Positions 1 to 8,381 of a stretch of DNA of 64,000 nucleotides are shown piece after piece (position 1 is the first letter of the stretch; every line of letters starts with the position of its first letter). The notes below the pieces were generated by a model, which saw only the letters and a list, made by a program, of their open reading frames with translations, was not told the origin of the DNA and made no database searches. The DNA is from Bordetella genomosp. 12 (GTDB lineage: Bacteria > Pseudomonadota > Gammaproteobacteria > Burkholderiales > Burkholderiaceae_B), in NCBI RefSeq assembly GCF_002261355.1, contig NZ_NEVU01000003.1:992001-1056000 (forward strand). The letters run 5' to 3'. Both the position numbers and the translations under genes were made by a program.

Positions 1-424
1 CGCGCGGTTTGGGTCCCAGGCCCAGCGCGGCCTGTTGGCGGCGCTGGCGGTCCTCATCGAGCTCGGCATGCAGCTGCCCGATCTCCTCGTCACGCATGCG
101 CCGCGTGGCCAGATTGCAGGCCACGCCTTCGAGCGCCATACGCATCTGAAACAACTCCAGCGCCGAGGTCGCCGACAAAGTCACGACCCGGGCCTTCATG
201 TAGGGCTCACGGGTGACCAGTTGGATACCTTGCAGGCGACGCACCGCCTCGCGCACCGGCCCGCGGCTGACACCGAACTCCTGGGCCAGCGCCACCTCGT
301 TGACAACACTTCCCGGGGCCAGGCGGCCCTGGTAGATGGCGTCGAGCACCTGGTCGAACACGACATCGGCCAGGGGGCCGACGGTGTCTTCCGGCAGGGC
401 GAGAACGGTGGATGAGTTGCTCAT
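1..424 (-). CDS. GntR-family (FadR/FCD type) transcriptional regulator, 3' end cut off
   Basis: The first 141 residues are visible; the rest lies beyond the left edge. A winged helix-turn-helix spans about residues 20-75 (core LAQEFGVSRGPVREAVRRL). An effector-binding domain of the FCD type begins near residue 84 (ELFQMRMALEG). FadR-type GntR regulators are usually local repressors that bind an organic acid. The gene is divergent from the aconitase operon, and operator-like AGTGTTGAC motifs lie in the shared intergenic region, one overlapping its own start codon, so I infer that it controls that operon and itself. The effector is unknown. Confidence 0.9.
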   Translation of the reverse strand, partial: MSNSSTVLALPEDTVGPLADVVFDQVLDAIYQGRLAPGSVVNEVALAQEFGVSRGPVREAVRRLQGIQLVTREPYMKARVVTLSATSALELFQMRMALEGVACNLATRRMRDEEIGQLHAELDEDRQRRQQAALGLGPKPR

Positions 425-467
425 AGTGTTGACAGGCTAGCAAACCCAGATTCAAAGTGTCAACTCT
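422..467. promoter_or_regulatory. Two GntR-type operator-like sites at the regulator gene start
   Basis: CATAGTGTTGACAGG (422-436) overlaps the regulator start codon, and AGTGTCAACTCT (456-467) lies just upstream of it. Both share the AGTGT/AAC core with the perfect palindrome at 651-668. This arrangement suggests autoregulation. It rests on motif reading only. Confidence 0.5.
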
Positions 468-650
468 TTTGCGAAGTGCTGCCTGCTCTCTCGGCACCCT
501 GACAACCCACCTCCGGCAGCCTAAGTTTCCATGTTTACGCTATATATACGCGGGAAAACCCTAGTGTCTCGCAAAAGCCGCAGAGAGCCACGCAGTGTTT
601 TTACATTCAAAACTGTACGAGCATCAAGGATAAATCCATTCGAGCAAGCC

Positions 651-687
651 CATAGTGTTGACACTATGATCGGATCAGTCTTAAGAT
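651..687 (+). promoter_or_regulatory. Promoter of the aconitase operon with overlapping palindromic operator
   Basis: CATAGTGTTGACACTATG (651-668) is a palindrome with 8-bp arms and a 2-bp centre. It contains a consensus -35 TTGACA (658-663), followed after 17-18 bp by TTAAGA/TAAGAT (681-687). The predicted transcript would start near 694, leaving a leader of about 25 nt. Bound regulator would block the -35, which is a classic repressor layout. The rest of the 425-718 gap holds no gene I can support. Confidence 0.65.
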
Positions 688-718
688 CAATCCCGCCTGG
701 AATTCTTCTTTCACCACC

Positions 719-3400
719 ATGATTCATGCCTTATCCAGCGGCGGCCGGTCGCTGCACTACGTTGACCTGGCCAGCGCAGCCCAAGCACAGGGCCGCGATC
801 TGCTCGCGCAGCCCTACGTCATCCGCGTCCTGCTGGAGAATCTGTATCGCCATCAACAATGGGGCGATGCCATTTCCGACGCGGAGATCGAGCGTCTGTG
901 GCACTGGCGTGACCATGTCGGCGCCGACCTTGCCCTGCACGTCGCCCGAGTCATCCTGCCTGACTCCAGCGGCCTGCCCGTGCTGCAGGATCTCGCCGCG
1001 CTGCGCGATGCCGTCGCGCAGGCCGGCGGTGACGCGGCGCAAGTCGACACCCGCATCCCCGTGGACCTCATCGTGGACCACTCCCTGCAAGTGGATCACT
1101 GGGGCGACGCCCAGGCGGTGTCGCGCAACCTGCGCCGGGAGTTCGAGCGCAACGACGAGCGCTACCGGTTTCTCAAATGGGCCCAACAGGCCTTCAAGGG
1201 GCTGCGCGTCATCCCCCCGGGTATGGGCATCATCCACCAGATCAATCTGGAATATCTCGCGCCGGTCGTCGCGACCCGGCAGCGCGGTGACGAGTGCTGG
1301 GCCTACCCCGATTTCGTGATCGGCGGCGACTCGCACACACCGATGGTCAACGCATTGGGCGTGCTGGGGTGGGGGGTGGGCGGCATCGACGCCGAAGCCG
1401 CCCTGCTGGGCCAGGCCTACACCTTCCCGGTTCCGGAGGTCATTGGCGTGCGCCTGACCGGCCAGATATGCCCGCCGGCGCTCACGACCGACGCAGCCTT
1501 GCTGATCACTCAGCGGCTACGCGCCGCTGGCGTTACCGGCCGCATGGTGGAGTTCTTCGGGCCGGCGGTTGAGCAACTGAGCATCCCCGAGCGCGCGACC
1601 ATCGCCAACATGGCGCCCGAGTATGGCGCGACCTGTGGCTTCTTTCCCATCGACGCGCAAAGCCTGGCCTACGCGCGCATGACCGGGCGAGCGCCGCAGC
1701 AAGTTCAGCTCATCGAAGATTACGCCAGGGCCAATCACCTCTGGCGCGACGCCAGCACGCCCGTGCCGCACTATGCCCGCATCGTCGACATCGACCTCTC
1801 CGAAGCCGTGCCCAGCATGGCGGGCCCGCGCCGGCCGCAAGACCGCATGCCCTGGCCTGACGTCCCAGCCGATTTCCGCCGCCGCCTCACCCAGCCCTTG
1901 AACGAGGGCGGCTTCGGGCTGGCGACGGCGCCGGCACCGGCCTCACGTCAGACGCTCACGCATGGCTCCATCGTGCTGGCGGCGATCACCTCCTGCACCA
2001 ACACGTCCAACCCGGCCGTCATGCTGGCCGCCGGCCTGGTCGCCAAGAAAGCCCTGGCACTGGGGCTTACGCCCCCCGACTGGCTAAAGCGCTCGCTGGC
2101 GCCCGGTTCGCGCGCCGTCACCCGCTACCTGCAGGACGCCGGCCTGCTCGAAGCCCTCCAGGCGCAAGGGTTCGAAGTCATCGGCTACGGCTGCACGACC
2201 TGTGGCGGCAAATCGGGTCCGTTGACCCCGCAGGCCACCGACGCCATCGGCCAAGCGGGTCTGGTCACGGCCGCCGTTCTGTCGGGCAACCGCAACTTCG
2301 AAGGCCGGATCCACAAGCTCGTGCGCGCCAATTACATTGGATCGCCGGCCATGGTGGTGCTTTTCGCGCTGGCCGGCCGGGTCGATATCGACCTCGACAC
2401 CGAACCCCTGGGCCCAGGCCGGGATGGCCGGCCGGTTTACCTGGCCGACGTCTGGCCCACGCCGCAAGAAATCCAGGCCTTGCTGCCCTACGCCGCCAAT
2501 CCGGCCATTTTTGCCGACGTCTATGCCCCCGAAAGCCTGGACAGCGCGATCTGGCAGGATCTGCAAGCCCCCGGCGGGCTGCACTTCCCCTGGGACCCCG
2601 CTTCGCGCTACCTGGTGGAGCCGCCTTTTTTCCAGGGCGGCCCCAGCCATCCGCTGCAAGATCTGGCACGCAGCCTGCGGCAGGCGCGCGTCCTGGCCGC
2701 GTTCGGCGACTCGCTGACGACCGACCACATTTCACCCAGCGGAGAAATCCCGGCCGACACGCCGGCCGGGCGCTACCTCACCGACGCCGGCCTGACGCCG
2801 CGCGACTTCAATACCTATGTGGCGCGGCGCTGCAATCACCACGTCATGACGCGCGCCACCTTTGGCAATATTCGCATCAAGAATGAACTCGTCCCCGGCA
2901 TCGAGGGCGGCTTTACGCGCCACTTCCCGGACAACGCCACCACCACCATCTTTGACGCCGCGCAGGCCTACCGTCAGGAAGACACGGCGGCCATCGTGTT
3001 GGGCGGCAAGGATTATGGGATGGGCAGCAGCCGTGACTGGGCCGCCAAGGGCTCGGCGCTGCTGGGTGTGCGCGCCGTGATCGCCGAATCCTTCGAACGC
3101 ATCCATCGCGCCAACCTGGTGGGCATGGGCGTGCTGCCCCTGGCCTTCGAACCCGGACAAGGCTGGCGTCAATTGGGCCTGGAGGGCAGCGAACGCTTCG
3201 CGCTGCACAACATCGAGGCCGGCATCATGAGCGGAGAGCCCATCGAAGTCACCGCCGAGGCCGTCGATGGCCAAACAACCCGCTTTACCGTAAGCGCTCA
3301 GGTTCTGACCGAAGCCGAGCGCCAACTCATGGCCGCAGGGGGGATACCCGCCAGCGTGCTGCACAGTTTTTTGAATGAACCGGCCGCCAACCCCGCTTGA
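719..3400 (+). CDS. acnA: Aconitate hydratase, AcnA type
   Basis: The 893-residue length matches single-chain bacterial aconitase A. The three [4Fe-4S] ligands are visible as C426 (ITSCTNTSNP) and C492/C495 (GYGCTTCGGKSG). The swivel domain with GGKDYGMGSSRDW is near residues 760-775. The enzyme interconverts citrate and isocitrate through cis-aconitate in the cytoplasm. It sits first in an operon with amide/imide hydrolases behind a GntR-controlled promoter rather than beside TCA-cycle genes, so a catabolic role on a related acid is possible. No clear Shine-Dalgarno precedes the ATG. Confidence 0.93.
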   Translation: MIHALSSGGRSLHYVDLASAAQAQGRDLLAQPYVIRVLLENLYRHQQWGDAISDAEIERLWHWRDHVGADLALHVARVILPDSSGLPVLQDLAALRDAVAQAGGDAAQVDTRIPVDLIVDHSLQVDHWGDAQAVSRNLRREFERNDERYRFLKWAQQAFKGLRVIPPGMGIIHQINLEYLAPVVATRQRGDECWAYPDFVIGGDSHTPMVNALGVLGWGVGGIDAEAALLGQAYTFPVPEVIGVRLTGQICPPALTTDAALLITQRLRAAGVTGRMVEFFGPAVEQLSIPERATIANMAPEYGATCGFFPIDAQSLAYARMTGRAPQQVQLIEDYARANHLWRDASTPVPHYARIVDIDLSEAVPSMAGPRRPQDRMPWPDVPADFRRRLTQPLNEGGFGLATAPAPASRQTLTHGSIVLAAITSCTNTSNPAVMLAAGLVAKKALALGLTPPDWLKRSLAPGSRAVTRYLQDAGLLEALQAQGFEVIGYGCTTCGGKSGPLTPQATDAIGQAGLVTAAVLSGNRNFEGRIHKLVRANYIGSPAMVVLFALAGRVDIDLDTEPLGPGRDGRPVYLADVWPTPQEIQALLPYAANPAIFADVYAPESLDSAIWQDLQAPGGLHFPWDPASRYLVEPPFFQGGPSHPLQDLARSLRQARVLAAFGDSLTTDHISPSGEIPADTPAGRYLTDAGLTPRDFNTYVARRCNHHVMTRATFGNIRIKNELVPGIEGGFTRHFPDNATTTIFDAAQAYRQEDTAAIVLGGKDYGMGSSRDWAAKGSALLGVRAVIAESFERIHRANLVGMGVLPLAFEPGQGWRQLGLEGSERFALHNIEAGIMSGEPIEVTAEAVDGQTTRFTVSAQVLTEAERQLMAAGGIPASVLHSFLNEPAANPA

Positions 3401-3416
3401 GCAGGAAATGACCACC

Positions 3417-4778
3417 ATGCTGGATCTCGTACTTATCAATGCAAGACTGATGTTGCCAGGCCAGGGCCTGACCGAAGGCGTTCTCGGCGTTCGCGAAGGG
3501 CGTATTGTCCTCATCGCCGCGCCCGGCGAGGCGCCTGCGGCGCGCGAAACCATAGACTGCGAGGGTCTGTGGGTGTTGCCCGGCTTGATCGATCCGCACG
3601 TGCACTTTGGCTTTGGATCGCCCGAGACCGACTTCGAAACCGAATCGCGCTTTGCGGCCCTGGGCGGAACGACGTCGGTACTGTCCTTCCACCGCTCGGC
3701 CGACATCCGCGAATCGTTCGACGCCGTGCGCGAACGGGCGCTGGCGCAAAGCTGCGTAGACTTCGGTTTTCACTTTGGCATCACCAGCCACCTGCACGTC
3801 GACACGCTGGATGATATTTCGCGGCGGTTTGGCGTGTCTTCGTACAAGCTTTACATGATGTACAAGGGCGCAGCCGGGCTGTCCAAGGGATTTACGGATA
3901 TCGACGACGGCCTGCTCTATTCCGCCCTGAAGACCACAGCGTCCATCCCCGGCGCCATCATGGGCGTGCATTGCGAGAACGTCGAAGTCATCCCGGTGCT
4001 GCGCGATCCGCTGCGCGCGGCCGGCCGCGATGACCTGAAGGCCTGGAACGAACAAAGCCCGGATTTTCTCGAAGCCGAGAACGTGCATCGCGTGTGCTAC
4101 TTCGCCAACAAAGTCGGCGCCGCCGTCAACATCGTGCATCTGAGCAGCCGCGAAGCCCTGAATGAGGCGCGGCGCCACCGCCGCACGCCTGGCGCGCCCC
4201 CCGTCTACGTCGAAACCTGCCCGCACTACCTGTTTCTGAACGACGAATCGCCGGCCGGCCCTTACGCCAAGGTCAATCCGCCCGTGCGCGGGCAGGATGA
4301 CGTGGAGGCCATGTGGGAAGGTGTGCTGGACGGCTCCATCACCACCATAGGCACCGACCATGTGCCGCGCAAACGGATCACCAAGGACAAGGACATCTGG
4401 GCGGCCACCAACGGGTTCCCCGGCACGGGACTGATGCTGCCCATCCTGCTGCACGAGGGCTATCACCGCCGCGGCGTACCGCTGGAAACCCTGATGAAGG
4501 TCGCCGCCGAAAACAGCGCACGCATTTATCGCATGCCTTCCAAGGGCAGCATCGAGATCGGCAAGGATGCCGACCTGGTCGTGGTCGACCCCGATCTGCA
4601 ACGCGTGGTCGACCCCGCGACCCTGGAATCGAACTCCGATTACTCGCCCTATGAAGGCATGACCCTCAAGGGCTGGCCGGTGCGCACGCTGGTGCGTGGC
4701 CGCACGGTTGCCCTGGACGGCCGCATCACCGATCAAGCGCGCGCCGAGCCCGGTGGCCGCTATCTCAACCGCTTCTGA
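3417..4778 (+). CDS. Amidohydrolase of the dihydropyrimidinase/D-hydantoinase/allantoinase family
   Basis: This cyclic-amidase fold has the binuclear-metal ligands in order: HxH at residues 61/63 (DPHVHFG), the lysine that is normally carboxylated (SSYKLYMMYKG), His in GVHCEN, His in IVHLSS and Asp in TIGTDHVP. The family opens cyclic ureides or imides such as hydantoin, dihydropyrimidine or allantoin. ATG 3417 is preferred because AGGA at 3403-3406 is well spaced. ATG 3408 or 3375 (overlapping acnA) are alternatives. It is followed by an isochorismatase-fold amidase, which would suit hydrolysis of the ring-opened product. The substrate cannot be read from sequence. Confidence 0.85.
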   Translation: MLDLVLINARLMLPGQGLTEGVLGVREGRIVLIAAPGEAPAARETIDCEGLWVLPGLIDPHVHFGFGSPETDFETESRFAALGGTTSVLSFHRSADIRESFDAVRERALAQSCVDFGFHFGITSHLHVDTLDDISRRFGVSSYKLYMMYKGAAGLSKGFTDIDDGLLYSALKTTASIPGAIMGVHCENVEVIPVLRDPLRAAGRDDLKAWNEQSPDFLEAENVHRVCYFANKVGAAVNIVHLSSREALNEARRHRRTPGAPPVYVETCPHYLFLNDESPAGPYAKVNPPVRGQDDVEAMWEGVLDGSITTIGTDHVPRKRITKDKDIWAATNGFPGTGLMLPILLHEGYHRRGVPLETLMKVAAENSARIYRMPSKGSIEIGKDADLVVVDPDLQRVVDPATLESNSDYSPYEGMTLKGWPVRTLVRGRTVALDGRITDQARAEPGGRYLNRF

Positions 4779-4797
4779 TTTTTCTGCAGGAACCGAC

Positions 4798-5520
4798 ATG
4801 AGCGAAACCAAGAAACGCATCTGGGACGACTTTCTGACCGAGCGCGACAAGCAGGTGCTGGCCCAGGCTGGCTACGGCAAGCGCGGCGGCTTTGGCAAGC
4901 GCCCCGCCCTGTTCATCATCGACGTGCAGTACAACTTCTGCGGCGATACGCCCGAAGACATTCTCGAAGGCCTGAAGCAGTACCGCACGCACTGCGGCCG
5001 CGAAGCCTGGGAAGCCGTCGAACACATCGTGCCCTTGCTCGAACTCGCCCGCGACAAGAATATTCCGGTGTTCTATACCGAAAGCGGCCGACGCGCCGAT
5101 CTGCTCGACAGCGGCGTGCAAGTGGGCAAAAACCATCGCGGTGGCGAGAAGACCGTGCTGGCCGACACCCATGCCACGCAGACCGTCGAAGCGCTGGCGC
5201 CGCGCCCGCAGGACATCCGCATCACCAAGCAGAAGCCTTCGTGCTTTTTCGGCACGATCTTCATGAGCCATCTGAACTTCCTGGATGTCGATACGCTGAT
5301 CCTGGTGGGCTGCACGTCCTCCGGCTGCCTGCGCGCCACGACCGTCGATGCCTATTCCTATAATTTCAAGGTCATCATCCCCGAGGAATGCGCCTTCGAC
5401 CGCTTCCAGTCCAGCCACGCCATGAGCCTGTTCGACCTGAACTGCAAGTACGCCGACGTGATCCCGAGCGTGGAGGTCGCAGACTATTTGCGCGAACTGC
5501 CCGCGCCCAAGGCTGACTGA
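4798..5520 (+). CDS. Isochorismatase-family cysteine amidohydrolase (N-carbamoylsarcosine amidase-like)
   Basis: This 240-residue cytoplasmic hydrolase has the family's Asp-Lys-Cys triad: D42 (FIIDVQYN), K144 (RITKQKPSCF) and C177 (TSSGCLRAT). A Shine-Dalgarno (GCAGGA) sits 8 nt before the ATG. The SGC-containing nucleophile loop and the 50-residue N-terminal extension resemble N-carbamoylsarcosine amidase and maleamate amidase more than isochorismatase itself. It lies directly downstream of the hydantoinase-like gene, so it probably hydrolyses the carbamoyl or half-amide product. The exact substrate is unknown. Confidence 0.82.
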   Translation: MSETKKRIWDDFLTERDKQVLAQAGYGKRGGFGKRPALFIIDVQYNFCGDTPEDILEGLKQYRTHCGREAWEAVEHIVPLLELARDKNIPVFYTESGRRADLLDSGVQVGKNHRGGEKTVLADTHATQTVEALAPRPQDIRITKQKPSCFFGTIFMSHLNFLDVDTLILVGCTSSGCLRATTVDAYSYNFKVIIPEECAFDRFQSSHAMSLFDLNCKYADVIPSVEVADYLRELPAPKAD

Positions 5521-5524
5521 CCTC

Positions 5525-6526
5525 ATGAATACGGCGACCGCCCTGCCGGTCTATCTGTTGACCGGGTTTCTGGGCAGCGGCAAGACCACCCTGCTTTCAC
5601 GCCTGGTGCACAGCCCTGCCTTCCAGGACACCGCCGTCATCATCAATGAGTTTGGCGAAGTCGGCCTGGATCACCTGCTGCTGGGCCAGGCCGACGACAG
5701 CGATGTGGTGTTGCTGGACTCGGGCTGCCTGTGCTGCGCATCCAGCAGTTCCCTGGCCGACACGCTGGAGTCGCTGTATTACCGGCGCCAGCGCGGCGAG
5801 CTGCCGCCGTTTGCGCGCGTGGTGATCGAAACGTCCGGGCTGGCCGATCCCGGTCCGGTGATCAACACGCTGGCCTCCGATACGCTCATCGCCCGCCACT
5901 ACCGCTTCGCCGGCGCCGTCGCCACGCTCGATGCGGTTCATGGGGTGCAATCGGTGCACGACTACCGTGAGGCCGCCACCCAGATCGCCATCGCCGATCG
6001 CATCGCGCTGACCAAAACCGATATCGCCGCGCCGTCATCCATTGCAGCGGCGCGCCAGTTGCTGCAGGAGCGCAATCCCACCGCCAGCGTGCTGCCCACC
6101 ACACCGGCCAATATCGAGCAAAGCGCGCCCGCCTTGTTCGCCGACCTGCAAGCCGGCCACCTCGACGCCGTGCCCGCCCAGCCCAGCGGGCCTGCCACGC
6201 CGATCGCCCACGTGCTGCGCTATGGCATTGCCTCCTATATCTGGCGCCAGGCGGACCCCATAGGCTGGGAAGCCTATGCCCGCTGGGTACGCTACCTCCA
6301 GTTGCACCTGGGAGAGCGCCTGCTGCGTGTCAAAGGCCTGTTGCGCTGGAGCGACGGGTCGCTGCGCGCCGTGCATGGCGTGCATCACCTCTTCAATGCT
6401 CCCGAGCCGCTGTGCGGTCCGGCCGCCGCGTCGTCTCAGGCTGGCGCGCTGGTGGTCATCGCGCGGGATCTCTCGGCCGAGGAACTGGCCGATGCGATGC
6501 TGCAACTTCAAGCGCACGCCACTTGA
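5525..6526 (+). CDS. CobW/COG0523-type G3E GTPase, putative zinc metallochaperone
   Basis: The 333-residue protein starts 5 nt after the amidase stop. It has a P-loop at residues 14-22 (GFLGSGKTT), the COG0523 metal motif CxCC at C68/C70/C71, a switch region ETSGLADP and a CobW C-terminal domain from about residue 225. COG0523 GTPases deliver metal, often Zn2+, to client enzymes. The likely client here is the neighbouring metal-dependent amidohydrolase. That is inference from operon context. It closes the operon, and its last codons overlap the promoter of the next tRNA. Confidence 0.85.
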   Translation: MNTATALPVYLLTGFLGSGKTTLLSRLVHSPAFQDTAVIINEFGEVGLDHLLLGQADDSDVVLLDSGCLCCASSSSLADTLESLYYRRQRGELPPFARVVIETSGLADPGPVINTLASDTLIARHYRFAGAVATLDAVHGVQSVHDYREAATQIAIADRIALTKTDIAAPSSIAAARQLLQERNPTASVLPTTPANIEQSAPALFADLQAGHLDAVPAQPSGPATPIAHVLRYGIASYIWRQADPIGWEAYARWVRYLQLHLGERLLRVKGLLRWSDGSLRAVHGVHHLFNAPEPLCGPAAASSQAGALVVIARDLSAEELADAMLQLQAHAT

Positions 6527-6552
6527 ACATGCCTGCAAAAAATGTGTATAAT
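6523..6552 (+). promoter_or_regulatory. Sigma-70 promoter for tRNA-Gly
   Basis: TTGAAC (6523-6528), an 18-bp spacer and a perfect TATAAT (6547-6552) lie 28 bp before the tRNA. The -35 overlaps the stop codon of the CobW gene. Confidence 0.8.
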
Positions 6553-6579
6553 TCTTTTCTTCGTTGAATACGAAGCCCT

Positions 6580-6655
6580 GCGGGAATAGCTCAGTTGGTA
6601 GAGCGCAACCTTGCCAAGGTTGAGGTCGCGAGTTCGAGACTCGTTTCCCGCTCCA
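6580..6655 (+). tRNA. tRNA-Gly (GCC anticodon)
   Basis: The 76-nt cloverleaf has acceptor arms GCGGGAA/TTCCCGC, anticodon stem CAACC/GGTTG with loop TTGCCAA (anticodon GCC) and T-arm GCGAG-TTCGAGA-CTCGT. The CCA end is encoded. Confidence 0.97.
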
Positions 6656-6660
6656 AATTC

Positions 6661-6704
6661 AAAAAAGGGAAGCTTAAGGCATCTAGCCCTTGCTTCCTTT
6701 TTTC
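6661..6704 (+). terminator. Terminator-like hairpin between the two tRNA genes
   Basis: AAAAAAGGGAAGC (6661-6673) pairs with GCTTCCTTTTTT (6692-6703), with one bulged G, and ends in a T-run. It probably stops tRNA-Gly transcripts or marks processing between the two tRNAs. Confidence 0.6.
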
Positions 6705-6725
6705 TTGCAGCAACGTTTTACTGCC

Positions 6726-6799
6726 GGCGCAATGGCAGAGTGGTTATGCAGCGGATTGCAAATCCGTGTACGTCGGTTCGATTCCGGCTTGCGCCTCCA
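6726..6799 (+). tRNA. tRNA-Cys (GCA anticodon)
   Basis: The 74-nt cloverleaf has acceptor arms GGCGCAA/TTGCGCC, anticodon loop ATTGCAAAT (anticodon GCA) and T-arm with TTCGATT. The CCA end is encoded. Confidence 0.96.
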
Positions 6800-6804
6800 A
6801 ATTC

Positions 6805-6840
6805 AAACCCCCGTTACGGTCCATCCTGACGGGGGTTTTC
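6805..6840 (+). terminator. Intrinsic terminator after tRNA-Cys
   Basis: AAACCCCCGT (6805-6814) pairs perfectly with ACGGGGGTTT (6829-6838) around a 14-nt loop, and the 3' arm runs into TTTTC. Confidence 0.8.
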
Positions 6841-6956
6841 GTTTGGTGCGCAGCCACGCCAGCCCGCGCATTTGCTTACGCTTGCCTACGGCTCGCAGCG
6901 TCATGGTGCCGCACGCCTTGCTATGGTGTGCGCTGACTGACAAGCCCTTGAACACC

Positions 6957-7256
6957 ATGACCGATCTTTTCCTGACGTGGCGCCGGCGTCTGCCCGGCGC
7001 GATGATTGCCGTGCTCCTGGCCGCCTGGGCCGCCCCCTCCCTCGCGCACGACCACCCTCATCGCCGTGGCGACTATACCCAGACCTACTGGGACGGCGCC
7101 TGCAAGGTGGAACGCAAATGGAAGCGCAATGGCCAGTACAAGGAAAAGCGCAAATGCCGCCCCGCCTATGCCTATCCGCAAGCCGTGCATCCCCAAACGG
7201 TTTATGGCCCGCCCGCCATTGTCATCCAGCCGCCGCCCATCATCCTGCGGCCGTAA
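6957..7256 (+). CDS. Small secreted protein of unknown function
   Basis: The 99-residue product has a clear Sec signal peptide (basic MTDLFLTWRRR, hydrophobic core, PSLAHD cleavage region near residue 31). The mature part has two cysteines (YWDGACKVERKW and KRKCRP) in a basic region that could form a disulfide. A proline-rich tail follows. It is probably periplasmic. I do not recognise the family. Longer upstream reading frames would run through the tRNA and are rejected. Confidence 0.65.
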   Translation: MTDLFLTWRRRLPGAMIAVLLAAWAAPSLAHDHPHRRGDYTQTYWDGACKVERKWKRNGQYKEKRKCRPAYAYPQAVHPQTVYGPPAIVIQPPPIILRP

Positions 7257-7306
7257 GCGCCTGCCTATAATGCCCAGGCGCGGCCTCATGCCGCAATGAG
7301 CGCCTC

Positions 7307-7882
7307 ATGGATCAAGCCGTCTTAGACTCCCTGCAACGCTGGCCCAATGTCCCCGCCGTGTACGGCTGGCTGTCGCTGGACAAGCGCGGACGCTGGCGGC
7401 TGCACCCGGATCAGGGCGAGGCCCAGCCCATCACCAATGCGCAGATTCTGGCCTTCATGGACCGCAACTACAGCGTGGACGAGGCCGGCTGCTGGTTTTT
7501 CCAGAACGGCCCCCAACGCGTCTACGTGGACCTGGCGGGCGCGCCCTACATCCTGCGGCTGGATGACCATGCGCAGCGCCTGATCAGCCATAACGGCCTG
7601 CCGGCGGGCACGATCAAACAGTGGTGGCTGGACGAGCGCGGCCAGCTCTGGGCGGACACCGAGCTGGGCCCCGGCCTGCTCGATGACCGCGACCTGCAGA
7701 GCGCGCTCGACCGGCTCATGCTCGACGATGGGCGCGCCCTGCTGGATGCGCCCGATGCCCTGCAGGGGCCGCAAATTCTGCAGGGCCTGGGCAGCCGGAC
7801 CGCGTTCGCCCTGACCGACCAGGCCAGCCTGCCCGCCAGGCTGGGCTTCGTGCCGCGCCCTAGGCCCGGCGACCGCTCTTGA
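7307..7882 (+). CDS. Conserved protein of unknown function, DUF2946-like
   Basis: The 191-residue soluble protein opens with a pattern I associate with a conserved betaproteobacterial family (LQRWPNVPAVYGWLSLDKRG) and contains GCWFFQNGPQRVYVDL near residue 65. It has no signal peptide or membrane span. The DUF number is from memory and uncertain. The last 23 bp overlap the 3' end of the convergent DoxX gene. Function is unknown. Confidence 0.7.
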   Translation: MDQAVLDSLQRWPNVPAVYGWLSLDKRGRWRLHPDQGEAQPITNAQILAFMDRNYSVDEAGCWFFQNGPQRVYVDLAGAPYILRLDDHAQRLISHNGLPAGTIKQWWLDERGQLWADTELGPGLLDDRDLQSALDRLMLDDGRALLDAPDALQGPQILQGLGSRTAFALTDQASLPARLGFVPRPRPGDRS

Positions 7883-8264
7883 CCAGCGTGAACTTGCCGT
7901 CGCCCAGCAAGGCCAGCACGGCTGCCGACAGCGCCAGGAATACCGGGTACTCCCAGCCGCCGCCCGGGTTGCCGAACCCCCAGCCATTGCCAAAATGCAC
8001 CGTGGACGCCACCAGCAACTGGACCGTGGCCACCACGGCCACCCAGCGCGGCACAATGCCCAGAATCAGAAACAGGCCGCCCACAATTTCGAAGAAAGTC
8101 ACCGGATAAGCCAGCCAGCCGGCAAAACCAATTTTCGCGAAGAACTGAGCCGTGCCGGGCAGCGTAAAGACCAGCAACTTGGTCAGGCCGTGGGCCAGGT
8201 ACATCACGCCCAGCATCAGGCGCAGAAGAAAAGCGGCGTAAGGCGCGCTGCGGGTATCGATCAT
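7860..8264 (-). CDS. DoxX-family inner-membrane protein
   Basis: The 134-residue protein has four predicted membrane helices and the DoxX signature LRLMLGVMYLAHGLTKL near the N-terminus. DoxX-family proteins are small quinone-linked or thiosulfate-related membrane proteins, and most members lack a defined role. ATG 8264 is chosen because GGAG sits 6 nt upstream; ATG 8276 would add four residues. The gene is divergent from a LysR regulator, which commonly controls such a neighbour. Confidence 0.85.
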   Translation of the reverse strand: MIDTRSAPYAAFLLRLMLGVMYLAHGLTKLLVFTLPGTAQFFAKIGFAGWLAYPVTFFEIVGGLFLILGIVPRWVAVVATVQLLVASTVHFGNGWGFGNPGGGWEYPVFLALSAAVLALLGDGKFTLVKSGRRA

Positions 8265-8381
8265 TATTATCTCCATAGGAACATCGAATCGCCTTCAAGA
8301 GCGATGGCAGCATTCTGTCGATTCCAAAAGCGGAGATAAACCGCCAAAATCGCAAATGGTTATTGCCAAACCAGGAACAAT

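Noticed and set aside
719-3400. Antisense long ORFs across the acnA region (for example 2084-2728 and 2732-3706 minus)
   Set aside because: They are GC-driven shadows of strong coding frames, without ribosome sites or family motifs.
6690-7256. Long start for the small secreted protein
   Set aside because: The frame runs through the tRNA-Cys gene and its terminator; ATG 6957 gives a proper signal peptide.
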